Shown here piece by piece: positions 1-5,008 of a stretch of 5,008 bases of DNA. How positions within the stretch are numbered: position 1 is the first letter of the stretch; each line of letters opens with the position of its first letter. Under the pieces are notes generated by a model. It was not told the origin of the DNA, did no database searches, and saw only the letters and a program-made list of their open reading frames with translations. A program made the translations under genes and the position numbers. Origin of the DNA: Dehalococcoidales bacterium (lineage in GTDB: Bacteria; Chloroflexota; Dehalococcoidia; Dehalococcoidales; UBA5627); assembly GCA_012719115.1 (NCBI GenBank), contig JAAYAZ010000212.1:1-5008 (forward strand), written 5' to 3'.

Positions 1-419
1 AAGAGTTACCAAAAATGTTGGGGTATGAGGGCAATTATTCCTATAACGATTTGTTAAGTGTACCTCCCGGAGATATCGTAACTGCTATGGCAAAACTGGC
101 TTTTAATAAAAAGATATACAAATTGTTTATTAAAACGGTAATAAAACAAGCAGCAAAGAAGATGGATTTTTCGGGTATTTCCAATCAGATACATGCAATA
201 TGGAAGCATGACACAATTGACAGATTAAAACTGATAAAAGTACCAACGCTTGTAATCACCGGCAATGCTGACAGCATAATCAATCCGCAATCATCGGTGG
301 TTATCGCCAAACGTGTGGCGAATGCGAAATTAGTTAAATATGATGGGGGGTCTCACGCTTTTTTTGTTGAAATGAGAAAGCGTTTTAATAGTGAAGTTAT
401 TGCTTTTCTAAATCGTTAA
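1..419 (+). CDS. Alpha/beta hydrolase fold protein, C-terminal part (5' end outside window)
   Basis: The reading frame is open at the left edge (first complete codon at 3-5) and ends with TAA at 417-419, leaving about 138 visible residues. Counting from the ATG at 15, residues 77-86 form a beta strand followed by the turn TGNAD, the usual site of the catalytic acid (Asp86). The segment GGSHAFF (residues 111-117) carries the catalytic His114 near the C-terminus. This Asp/His spacing and the ending in a helix leading to FLNR are typical of the alpha/beta hydrolase fold-1 family. The nucleophile elbow (G-x-S-x-G) must lie upstream and is not visible. Residues 1-65 are probably the lid/cap helices. 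The substrate cannot be deduced; such proteins are often esterases, lipases or C-C hydrolases. The ATG at 15 is internal, not the real start. The gene converges with the - strand gene that ends at 460. Confidence 0.85.
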   Translation, partial: ELPKMLGYEGNYSYNDLLSVPPGDIVTAMAKLAFNKKIYKLFIKTVIKQAAKKMDFSGISNQIHAIWKHDTIDRLKLIKVPTLVITGNADSIINPQSSVVIAKRVANAKLVKYDGGSHAFFVEMRKRFNSEVIAFLNR

Positions 420-459
420 CAGTGCTCGGGATAAAATGCTGTTAGCCGATAAGCCGGTG

Positions 460-1086
460 CTATTTTAATAAAGGGCATTTACATCTTATACAGAAATACT
501 CATTGATATCATTGAATTGTAAGCAAGAGATGCATAAGATTTCAGAATCCCTGCTTTTATCATATTTTTCATAGTAATAAAGACCTTTATGATGCCTCAC
601 CCTGTCGCCGATTTCGTAGTAGTTAAATATATTCGCATAATCCGTCCATTTGACTTTTTTAATTTTTCCCGAATCCTGTTCAATTTTCATCACATACTTT
701 GTATTGTATTCATTATTGGAATGTTTGACATAGAATTGCTTATCAATTACAACACCGTCCCATGTTTTGTCCAGTTTTCTTTTTGCAGTCTGAAGGGCTG
801 CAATTGCAATAAACATTCCCCCTATACCTATCCCGTAAAAAAGTGACTCGGGCCAATCCAGTTCGCCGCTAGAATTACCGTAAATAGGGAAGCCTATAAT
901 TGCTATTACTGCTAAAATGGAAGAGAACAGGAATGACCATGTTATGGAATCCTTTTTGTATTTTGAATAAGCAGGGTCTGATATTTTATCTGAAAAACCT
1001 ATCAAATCGACCTCAGTGTTTTTAATCGGTAAAGTAATTCTATCACATAAATATACATATAAAAACGGGGCAGAAAGTATTGACAT
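460..1086 (-). CDS. Uncharacterised membrane protein with two transmembrane helices and a C-terminal zinc-ribbon-like Cys cluster
   Basis: This 208-residue protein starts with ATG at 1086 and stops with TAG at 460-462. An in-frame TAA lies six codons upstream of the ATG, so the start cannot move far; no strong Shine-Dalgarno site is seen before it. Two hydrophobic stretches, about residues 50-69 and 81-100, look like a membrane hairpin. The remaining C-terminal half is soluble. It contains W109-D-G-V-V-I-D, then Y157-E-I-G-D-R-V and a Tyr-rich YYYEKYD segment near 170-176. This looks like a small beta-rich domain in uncharacterised bacterial proteins (possibly DUF7489; family name from memory). 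The tail has Cys185-x2-Cys188 and Cys199-x2-Cys202-x-Cys204, spaced like a zinc ribbon. Function is unknown; a membrane-anchored sensor or assembly role is only a guess. It is divergent from the 51-residue gene at 1137, with 50 bp between. Confidence 0.8.
   Translation of the reverse strand: MSILSAPFLYVYLCDRITLPIKNTEVDLIGFSDKISDPAYSKYKKDSITWSFLFSSILAVIAIIGFPIYGNSSGELDWPESLFYGIGIGGMFIAIAALQTAKRKLDKTWDGVVIDKQFYVKHSNNEYNTKYVMKIEQDSGKIKKVKWTDYANIFNYYEIGDRVRHHKGLYYYEKYDKSRDSEILCISCLQFNDINEYFCIRCKCPLLK
1080..1085 (+). promoter_or_regulatory. Candidate -35 box (TTGACA) for the small gene at 1137
   Basis: A perfect TTGACA hexamer lies 51 bp upstream of the small-gene ATG and overlaps the start codon of the divergent gene. 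No convincing -10 box follows: the best matches are GTTAAT at 1101-1106 (15-bp spacer) and TAATCT at 1103-1108 (17-bp spacer). Both fall inside the inverted repeat at 1099-1124. The hexamer could be chance in AT-rich DNA. Confidence 0.35.
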
Positions 1087-1098
1087 AACATATGGGAA

Positions 1099-1124
1099 GT
1101 GTTAATCTTTTGGCGAATTAACAC
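1099..1124. repeat. Perfect 8-bp inverted repeat, operator-like or leader hairpin
   Basis: GTGTTAAT at 1099-1106 is the exact reverse complement of ATTAACAC at 1117-1124, with a 10-bp spacer. It sits centrally in the 50-bp gap between two divergent genes and ends exactly where the Shine-Dalgarno site AAGGAGG begins (1125). As DNA it resembles a dimeric-repressor operator that could cover both starts. As RNA it would be an 8-bp stem directly 5' of the ribosome binding site. Which of these applies, if either, is inference. Confidence 0.55.
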
Positions 1125-1131
1125 AAGGAGG
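1125..1131 (+). promoter_or_regulatory. Strong ribosome binding site of the 51-residue gene
   Basis: AAGGAGG, followed by T at 1132, is a full match to the anti-Shine-Dalgarno sequence. Five bases (TTGAC) separate it from the ATG at 1137. It is the strongest ribosome binding site in the window and the main argument that the short reading frame is translated. Confidence 0.85.
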
Positions 1132-1136
1132 TTGAC

Positions 1137-1292
1137 ATGGGAATTTTTTCTAACAAGATGGTGGTTGCAATTGTCTGCATAATAGCCGGTTTTCTGATTT
1201 TACCCTTTCTGCCTCTCCCTGAAATTATCTCTTGGATTATCGGTATTTTCCTGATTGTGTACGGCGTTTTAGTTTTATTGGGCAAGAAATAA
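1137..1292 (+). CDS. Small hydrophobic membrane protein, 51 residues, unknown function
   Basis: The frame runs from ATG at 1137 to TAA at 1290-1292. The protein begins MGIFSNKMVV and ends VLLGKK. It is almost entirely hydrophobic: helix 1 spans about residues 8-24, a Pro-rich turn (LPFLPLPE) lies near 22-29, and helix 2 spans about residues 30-48. Lysines at residue 7 and at the C-terminus (50-51) suggest a hairpin with both ends on the cytoplasmic side by the positive-inside rule. Support for a real gene is strong although it is short: a perfect AAGGAGG five bases before the ATG, and an intrinsic terminator 32 bp after the stop, so it looks like a single-gene transcript. I do not recognise the family. 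It could be a small membrane regulator or a stress-related peptide; nothing in the sequence decides this. Confidence 0.75.
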   Translation: MGIFSNKMVVAIVCIIAGFLILPFLPLPEIISWIIGIFLIVYGVLVLLGKK

Positions 1293-1323
1293 AAAAACCA
1301 ACATATTTATTTATACACACATG

Positions 1324-1354
1324 GAAGGGGCTATGTTAATAGCCCTTTCTTTTT
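1324..1354 (+). terminator. Intrinsic terminator of the 51-residue gene
   Basis: The arms 1324-1333 and 1340-1349 form a 10-bp stem (core GGGCTA/TAGCCC, one G-U wobble) with a six-base loop (TGTTAA). TTTTT follows at 1350-1354. There is no A-tract on the left side, so the signal works only for + strand transcription. Confidence 0.85.
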
Positions 1355-1439
1355 ATAGAGAAACATTTAATAATATTGCACAGAATTAAGACAGCAGATA
1401 ATACAAACAGAAATGAATAGGGGGGCATTTAGAAGTTAA
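1355..1439. other. Intergenic stretch with no recognised signal
   Basis: These 85 bp lie between the + strand terminator and the 3' end of the tRNA. They are AT-rich apart from a run of six G at 1421-1426. I see no open reading frame with a ribosome binding site, and no hairpin with a T-tract for the - strand tRNA transcript. Confidence 0.5.
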
Positions 1440-1516
1440 TGGCCTCCCCGGAGAGATTCGAACTCTCGACCCACTGCTTAGAAGGCAGTTGCTCTGTCCA
1501 GCTGAGCTACAGGGAG
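1440..1516 (-). tRNA. tRNA-Arg, anticodon UCU, with encoded CCA
   Basis: Read on the - strand, 77 nt fold into a complete cloverleaf. The acceptor stem CTCCCTG pairs with CGGGGAG (one G-U). The D arm is GCTC/GAGC with a GG-containing nine-base loop. The anticodon stem is ACTGC/GCAGT with loop CTTCTAA, and the T arm is GAGAG/CTCTC with loop TTCGAAT. The discriminator base is G and CCA is encoded at 1440-1442. The anticodon TCT occupies 1480-1482 (+ coordinates) and reads AGA, and AGG by wobble. The gene lies 62 bp downstream of the COG2426 gene on the same strand, so it may be cotranscribed or use its own promoter (candidate at 1536-1564). Confidence 0.97.
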
Positions 1517-1535
1517 ATATAAATACAACACCACT

Positions 1536-1564
1536 ATTTTATAATAATTGTCGGTAAGTGTAAA
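1536..1564 (-). promoter_or_regulatory. Candidate promoter of tRNA-Arg
   Basis: On the - strand TTTACA (1559-1564) is separated by 17 bp from TAAAAT (1536-1541); each matches its sigma70 consensus at five of six bases. The -10 box lies about 20 bp before the tRNA 5' end, implying a short leader to be trimmed by RNase P. The -35 box overlaps the hairpin at 1552-1575. Confidence 0.5.
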
Positions 1565-1575
1565 ATTACATACCG
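1552..1575 (-). terminator. Hairpin after the COG2426 gene, weak terminator candidate
   Basis: Four bases after the stop codon, the - strand reads CGGTA-TGTA-ATTT-TACA-CT-TACCG. This is a nine-pair stem with a two-base bulge and a four-base loop. The sequence after it is AT-rich (ACAATTATTATA) but is not a U-tract, so it may only stabilise or mark the mRNA 3' end. Confidence 0.3.
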
Positions 1576-1578
1576 GAT

Positions 1579-2133
1579 TCAATTATCCTGATTCTTGTTT
1601 TTAGCTTTAAAGAAACTAAAGACCACTAACCCCAGAAGGGCAACTGCGGCTATAATTGCCCCTGCCCAGCCAAGCAGTGTTAAACAAGTGACTATAATGC
1701 CGGCAATGACTACGCCGATGAAAATGGAAAAGAAAGCCTGTTTGAAGCCTATACCAAGGAATACGGCTACCAGGGAACCTGTCCATGCTCCGGTTACAGG
1801 CAACGGGATAGCAACCAGTAGTATTAATCCTAAATGCTTGTATTTTTGTATTATCCCGCTTCTGTTTCTGGCTCTTTCGAACAACCAATCGAAAAAACGT
1901 TTCATTATCGCTATACGGCTTAACAGTTTTGCAGCAGACTCCAGGAATAATAAAATAATAGGAACCGGCAACATATTTCCGATTATGGCTAGAAAAAAGG
2001 CATAATACCAGGGGAATTCAAAAGTACCAATGGCACGAGGAATGGCTCCTCTAAGCTCACTTATCGGAGTAGCGGATAAAATTATAATAATGAACTCTCG
2101 GAGAATGTCCAGATTTTGAATAGCTTCGATCAA
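1579..2133 (-). CDS. Small multi-drug export family membrane protein (COG2426/PF06695)
   Basis: This 184-residue, very hydrophobic protein carries the signatures of the COG2426 'putative small multi-drug export' family: SELRGAIP at residues 25-32, GNMLPVP at 52-58 and IPLPVTGAWTG at 109-119. Membrane segments lie at roughly 13-24, 43-64, 102-128 and 134-175 (the last probably two helices). A basic, soluble loop (about 70-100) separates the two halves, and each half has a Pro/Gly-rich motif. The family name is historical; transport activity is not well proven and the substrate is unknown. The start is TTG at 2131-2133: there is no in-frame ATG before codon 54, a TAG lies four codons upstream, and AGGA (2141-2144) sits seven bases before the TTG. 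The gene is divergent from dxs. Downstream on the same strand is tRNA-Arg. Confidence 0.88.
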   Translation of the reverse strand: MIEAIQNLDILREFIIIILSATPISELRGAIPRAIGTFEFPWYYAFFLAIIGNMLPVPIILLFLESAAKLLSRIAIMKRFFDWLFERARNRSGIIQKYKHLGLILLVAIPLPVTGAWTGSLVAVFLGIGFKQAFFSIFIGVVIAGIIVTCLTLLGWAGAIIAAVALLGLVVFSFFKAKNKNQDN

Positions 2134-2165
2134 AAAAATGTCCTAATACCGGGTAAATATAGAGC

Positions 2166-2195
2166 AGTCTAGCAAACAGTTTGTTAAACCGTCAA
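2166..2195 (-). promoter_or_regulatory. Candidate promoter of the COG2426 gene
   Basis: On the - strand TTGACG (2190-2195, five of six) is followed after 18 bp by TAGACT (2166-2171, four of six). Transcription would start near 2159, about 26 bases before the TTG start codon, and would include the AGGA ribosome binding site. Confidence 0.4.
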
Positions 2196-2225
2196 GTTAA
2201 ATATGTTATGCCCCCTTACAATTTC

Positions 2226-2255
2226 TTGACAACCTTTCAACTTCATTGCTAGTAT
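2226..2255 (+). promoter_or_regulatory. Candidate dxs promoter with extended -10
   Basis: A perfect TTGACA (2226-2231) is followed after 18 bp by TAGTAT (2250-2255, four of six), which is preceded by TGC, giving an extended -10 motif. Transcription would start near 2262, leaving a leader of about 48 bases before the dxs ATG. Confidence 0.5.
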
Positions 2256-2309
2256 AAGAGTTGACTCCATACATATATTTTCAGATTGCCGTTCAATTGA
2301 GTATAAATT

Positions 2310-4187
2310 ATGTCCGAATTATTAAATAATATAAATTGCCCCGCAGACCTGAAAAACCTTTCTGTTAAGCAACTTGAAAAACTGTCTGCTGAAATCAGGC
2401 AGGAATTGGTTTCTGTTGTCACAGTAAACGGAGGGCATTTAGCGTCCAGCCTGGGGGCAGTCGAGCTAACTATAGCTTTGCACAGGGTATTTAACAGCCC
2501 AGAAGATAAAATAATCTGGGATGTCGGGCATCAGTCTTATGCTCATAAGCTGCTTACCGGCAGAAAGAATCAATTCAACACTATACGTCAATACGGTGGT
2601 CTTTCGGGTTTTCCCTCACGTGATGAAAGCCCTCATGACCCATTTGGAGCAGGGCATGCCAGCACCTCTGTTTCTGCTGCTATGGGTATGGCTAAAGCAA
2701 GAGACCTGGCCGGAGAAGATTATCAGGTAATTGCCGTAATCGGCGATGGGGCAGCAACAGGCGGAATGGCGCTGGAAGCTTTTAACAATCTTCCCTATCT
2801 GGGTTCCAAATTGATTGTTATTCTTAATGATAACGGTATGTCTATCTCGCCCACAGTAGGAGCGTTATCAAAAATATTCAGTAAGGTACGCTTTGATAAA
2901 AGGTATTATAAAGCGAGTGAAAAAAGTAAAAGAATTCTAGATTATTTACCTTTGGGGAAAAAACTATGGGAATTCGGAGACAAGATTAAAAGCAGCATTA
3001 AGGGTTTTGTTATGCCGACTACAATTTGGGAAGAATTCGGTATGGCATATATGGGCCCTATTGACGGGCATAACATAAAGGACCTTGAGACTGCACTGAT
3101 ACAGGCAAGGGATTACAATCATAAACCGACGCTTATTCATATATCCACAACGAAAGGTAAAGGATATACCCCTGCTGAAGGCAATGCCGTTTATTTCCAT
3201 GGGGTTTCACCCAAATGTAAGGTTCAGGCAAAGACAGTCCCTACTTATAGTGAAGTATTCGCTCAAACGGTATTACAGCTAGCCAGGCAGGAACCTAAAC
3301 TGGTTGTTATTACACCGGCCATGCCGGAGGGGAATTGCCTTAGCATTGTTCAGAATGAATTCCCCGATAGAGTTTTCGATGTAGGTATATGTGAACAGCA
3401 TGCCGTAACTTTTGCAGCCGGATTGGCTACACAGGGGTATATACCTGTGGTAGCTATTTACTCTACGTTCTTGCAACGGTCTTTTGACCAGATAATACAT
3501 GATGTTTGTTTACAGGACTTGCAAGTAATATTTGCGATTGACCGTGGCGGTATTGTCGGTGATGACGGTAAAACACATCAGGGCATTTTTGATTTATCTT
3601 ACTTGTCTCTTATACCTAACCTGATTGTTTCGGCGCCTAAGGACGAGAACGAATTACAGCATTTGCTTTATACCGCGACACAAACACCACATCCGATGGC
3701 TATACGATATCCGCGCAGTTGCGGAACGGGTATAAAAATGGATGATATGTTCAAAACAATTCCGATGGGTACAGCGGAAATATTGAAAGAAGGCAATGAT
3801 GTAGCTATTATGGCTGTCGGCGCTTCTGTACCTTATGCTATACAGGCGGCGGGAGAGCTATCTTTAAAGGGAATCGAGGCTACTGTTATCAATGGTCGTT
3901 TTATAAAACCGCTTGGTTCAGAGGTTATATTGGATACCGCACGTAAAATAAAATACATTGTAACAGTAGAAGAAAACGTATTAATAGGTGGTTTTGGCAG
4001 CGCTGTTTCGTCTCTACTGCATGAAGCAGGTATCACCGATACAATGATTAAAAAGATAGGTATCCCGGACAGATATGTTGAGCACGGGACGCCAAAGATA
4101 TTAAGAGAAAAGTACGGTTTGGATTCTGAAGGGATAATTAAAGAGACACTGACATTGTTACCGGAAGTTAAAAGAATTCACTGTTAA
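2310..4187 (+). CDS. dxs: 1-deoxy-D-xylulose-5-phosphate synthase
   Basis: This cytosolic thiamine-diphosphate enzyme condenses pyruvate with D-glyceraldehyde-3-phosphate to DXP, the first step of the MEP isoprenoid pathway; DXP can also feed thiamine and pyridoxal synthesis. The 625 residues are full length for the family (about 620-640). Domain I holds His43 (GGHLASSLG), GHQSYAHK (73-80) and the ThDP/Mg motif GDG (145-147) to NDN (173-175), then GMSISPTVGALS. Domain II starts near 315 and has GICEQHAVTFAAG (359-371) with catalytic Glu362, IYSTFLQR (383-390), and DRGGIVGDDGKTHQG (411-425) with Asp419 and His423. RYPR (466-469) contributes to phosphate binding in relatives. Domain III covers about 490-625. 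All expected catalytic residues are present. The start is fixed by an in-frame TAA at 2304-2306; the ATG has only a weak GAG-type ribosome binding site. TAA ends the gene at 4185-4187. Confidence 0.98.
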   Translation: MSELLNNINCPADLKNLSVKQLEKLSAEIRQELVSVVTVNGGHLASSLGAVELTIALHRVFNSPEDKIIWDVGHQSYAHKLLTGRKNQFNTIRQYGGLSGFPSRDESPHDPFGAGHASTSVSAAMGMAKARDLAGEDYQVIAVIGDGAATGGMALEAFNNLPYLGSKLIVILNDNGMSISPTVGALSKIFSKVRFDKRYYKASEKSKRILDYLPLGKKLWEFGDKIKSSIKGFVMPTTIWEEFGMAYMGPIDGHNIKDLETALIQARDYNHKPTLIHISTTKGKGYTPAEGNAVYFHGVSPKCKVQAKTVPTYSEVFAQTVLQLARQEPKLVVITPAMPEGNCLSIVQNEFPDRVFDVGICEQHAVTFAAGLATQGYIPVVAIYSTFLQRSFDQIIHDVCLQDLQVIFAIDRGGIVGDDGKTHQGIFDLSYLSLIPNLIVSAPKDENELQHLLYTATQTPHPMAIRYPRSCGTGIKMDDMFKTIPMGTAEILKEGNDVAIMAVGASVPYAIQAAGELSLKGIEATVINGRFIKPLGSEVILDTARKIKYIVTVEENVLIGGFGSAVSSLLHEAGITDTMIKKIGIPDRYVEHGTPKILREKYGLDSEGIIKETLTLLPEVKRIHC

Positions 4188-4205
4188 ACGAAAATGATAT
4201 ATAAT
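4177..4205 (+). promoter_or_regulatory. Candidate pgk promoter overlapping the dxs stop
   Basis: TTCACT (4177-4182, four of six) is followed after 17 bp by a perfect TATAAT (4200-4205). The predicted start, near 4212, lies just before the hairpin at 4218-4240. The surrounding ATATATAATTATAT is AT-rich, so a chance match to the -10 box is possible. Confidence 0.4.
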
Positions 4206-4217
4206 TATATGCTTAGC

Positions 4218-4252
4218 ATCAGGTAGCCAAATCGCCTGATTTGTTTTATTTT
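4218..4252 (+). terminator. Terminator-like hairpin between dxs and pgk
   Basis: ATCAGGT (4218-4224) pairs with GCCTGAT (4234-4240) in a seven-pair stem (one T-G wobble) with a nine-base loop. A T-rich tail TTGTTTTATTTT (4241-4252) follows. It is probably an intrinsic terminator of dxs, of moderate strength because the stem is short and the T-run is interrupted. Partial read-through into pgk, 17 bp further on, is possible. Confidence 0.6.
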
Positions 4253-4269
4253 CACGAAAAAGGGTGCAG

Positions 4270-5008
4270 ATGAATAAGTTAACAGTCAGAGATATTGATG
4301 TCAGCGGTAGAAAAGTACTTGTAAGGGTAGATTATAATATCCCCTTTAATTATAAAACACATAATATTACCGATGACAGCCGCATCAGGGCTTCGCTGCC
4401 TACTATAGACTATCTCCTTGAACAAGGGGCAAAAATAATTCTGTGTTCACACCTCGGACGTCCTTCGGGAAAGCCTAATGCCGAGTTTAGCTTAGCAATA
4501 GTAGCTCAACATCTTTCAAAAATTATGAGGCAACCGGTTGGGTTTGTTAACGATTGTATCGGTTCGGAAGTAGATTGCGCTATTGACAATATGCAAAACG
4601 GCGATATTCTGCTTTTAGAAAACCTCAGATTTTACGAGGAAGAAGAAAAAGGGGATGATACCTTTGCCCGAGCACTTTCAAAACATGGTGATATCTTTGT
4701 CAATGACGCTTTTGGTACGGCTCACAGAAAACATGCATCGATTGTTGGTGTTACCAAATATATGCCATCTGTATCCGGTTTATTGTTGGAGAAGGAAATA
4801 AACGCTCTAGGTAAGGTGCTTACCGAGCCGCCGCATCCTTTCGGGGTGCTATTGGGTGGCGCTAAGGTAAGCGATAAAGTAGCCATGCTGGATAATATTA
4901 TGGCAAAAGTAGATACAATAGTTATCGGTGGGGGTATGGCAGCTACATTCCTAAAGGCACAATCATATGAAGTAGGAGCATCATTAATTGATGACTCAAT
5001 TGACACAG
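4270..5008 (+). CDS. pgk: Phosphoglycerate kinase, N-terminal 246 residues (3' end outside window)
   Basis: Pgk transfers phosphate between 1,3-bisphosphoglycerate and ADP in glycolysis, and runs in reverse in gluconeogenesis. The frame is open from ATG at 4270 to the right edge (246 codons plus one base), about 60 percent of a usual protein of some 395 residues. The N-domain has VLVRVDYNIPF (16-26) with substrate-binding Asp21 and Asn23, Arg38, SHLGRPSGKP (60-69), ENLRFY (117-122) with Arg120, and NDAFGTAHRKHAS (145-157). The hinge and start of the nucleotide domain show GGAKVSDK (196-203) and IGGGMAATFLKAQ (219-231). All visible substrate residues are intact. Codon GTG at 4264 is in frame, but ATG at 4270 is preferred: an AAGGGTG ribosome binding site (4260-4266) lies just upstream of it. 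It follows dxs on the same strand after 82 bp containing a hairpin, so cotranscription would need read-through or a separate promoter. Confidence 0.97.
   Translation, partial: MNKLTVRDIDVSGRKVLVRVDYNIPFNYKTHNITDDSRIRASLPTIDYLLEQGAKIILCSHLGRPSGKPNAEFSLAIVAQHLSKIMRQPVGFVNDCIGSEVDCAIDNMQNGDILLLENLRFYEEEEKGDDTFARALSKHGDIFVNDAFGTAHRKHASIVGVTKYMPSVSGLLLEKEINALGKVLTEPPHPFGVLLGGAKVSDKVAMLDNIMAKVDTIVIGGGMAATFLKAQSYEVGASLIDDSIDT

Larger units (their letters stand above)
2134..2309. other. Divergent intergenic region between the COG2426 gene and dxs
   Basis: These 176 bp hold both candidate promoters. GTCAAG (2191-2196) and CTTGAC (2225-2230) form an inverted repeat that overlaps the two opposed -35 boxes, so it may simply be the two TTGAC cores facing apart. 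A short palindrome GTTTgttAAAC is at 2179-2189. I see no riboswitch-like structure in the roughly 48-nt dxs leader. Confidence 0.4.

Noticed and set aside
443..462. Possible bidirectional terminator between the convergent hydrolase and membrane protein genes
   Set aside because: TAGC/GCTA pairs only over four bases, with mismatches inside (CCG/CGG in another register). The T-rich sequence after it is suggestive but the stem is too weak to call.
589..846. Open frame of 85 codons on the + strand
   Set aside because: It is antisense to the 208-residue membrane protein, has no ribosome binding site, and is a by-product of AT-rich coding sequence.
1421..1426. Run of six G between the terminator and the tRNA
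   Set aside because: It is a single short homopolymer without a second G-run nearby, so there is no basis for a G-quadruplex or slippage site.
1440..1516. tRNA gene as an integration (att) site
   Set aside because: No integrase gene and no duplicated tRNA 3' end is visible on either side in this window.
1595..2005. Open frame of 136 codons on the + strand
   Set aside because: It lies wholly opposite the COG2426 gene, whose protein has clear family motifs and membrane segments; the + product has no recognisable features.
2179..2189. Palindrome GTTTgttAAAC upstream of the COG2426 gene
   Set aside because: Four-base arms with a three-base centre are expected by chance in AT-rich DNA.
4722..5006. 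Open frame of 94 codons on the - strand
   Set aside because: It is antisense to pgk, whose reading frame is unbroken with all expected motifs.

Overview
The window is AT-rich bacterial DNA with ordinary, compact gene spacing. It carries two conserved housekeeping genes on the + strand: a complete 1-deoxy-D-xylulose-5-phosphate synthase gene (dxs) and the 5' part of a phosphoglycerate kinase gene (pgk). It also holds a COG2426-type small membrane protein gene, a tRNA-Arg, two uncharacterised membrane protein genes, and the tail of an alpha/beta hydrolase gene. The MEP pathway enzyme, Shine-Dalgarno sites, sigma70-like promoter boxes and hairpin-plus-T-tract terminators all fit a bacterium. The dxs-pgk neighbourhood and the protein style are reminiscent of Chloroflexota (Dehalococcoidia-like), but that is an inference from memory and not shown by the sequence.

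Layout, left to right. Positions 1-419 (+) are the C-terminal part of an alpha/beta hydrolase that begins outside the window. Positions 460-1086 (-) encode a 208-residue protein with two membrane segments and a C-terminal Cys-rich zinc-ribbon-like end; it converges with the hydrolase. A 50-bp divergent intergenic region (1087-1136) holds a perfect 8-bp inverted repeat and a textbook Shine-Dalgarno site for a 51-residue two-helix membrane protein at 1137-1292 (+), which is followed by a good intrinsic terminator (1324-1354). A tRNA-Arg(UCU) with encoded CCA lies at 1440-1516 (-), and a COG2426 family membrane protein at 1579-2133 (-) starts with TTG. A 176-bp divergent intergenic region (2134-2309) contains candidate promoters in both directions. 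dxs occupies 2310-4187 (+). An 82-bp gap with a candidate promoter and a terminator-like hairpin separates it from pgk (4270 to the right edge, +).

Functional links. Dxs condenses pyruvate with glyceraldehyde-3-phosphate to start isoprenoid synthesis, and Pgk acts on the next triose step of glycolysis/gluconeogenesis, so both genes sit around the triose-phosphate pool. The tRNA-Arg reads AGA, which with AGG makes up 7 of the 10 arginine codons in the visible part of pgk. The two small membrane proteins have no function that can be deduced here.

I found no mobile element, CRISPR array, phage gene, toxin-antitoxin pair or defence-like cluster, and nothing I can honestly present as a new biological system. 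The points most worth a second look are the inverted repeat beside the small-ORF ribosome binding site, and the promoter lying upstream of a terminator-like hairpin in the dxs-pgk gap.
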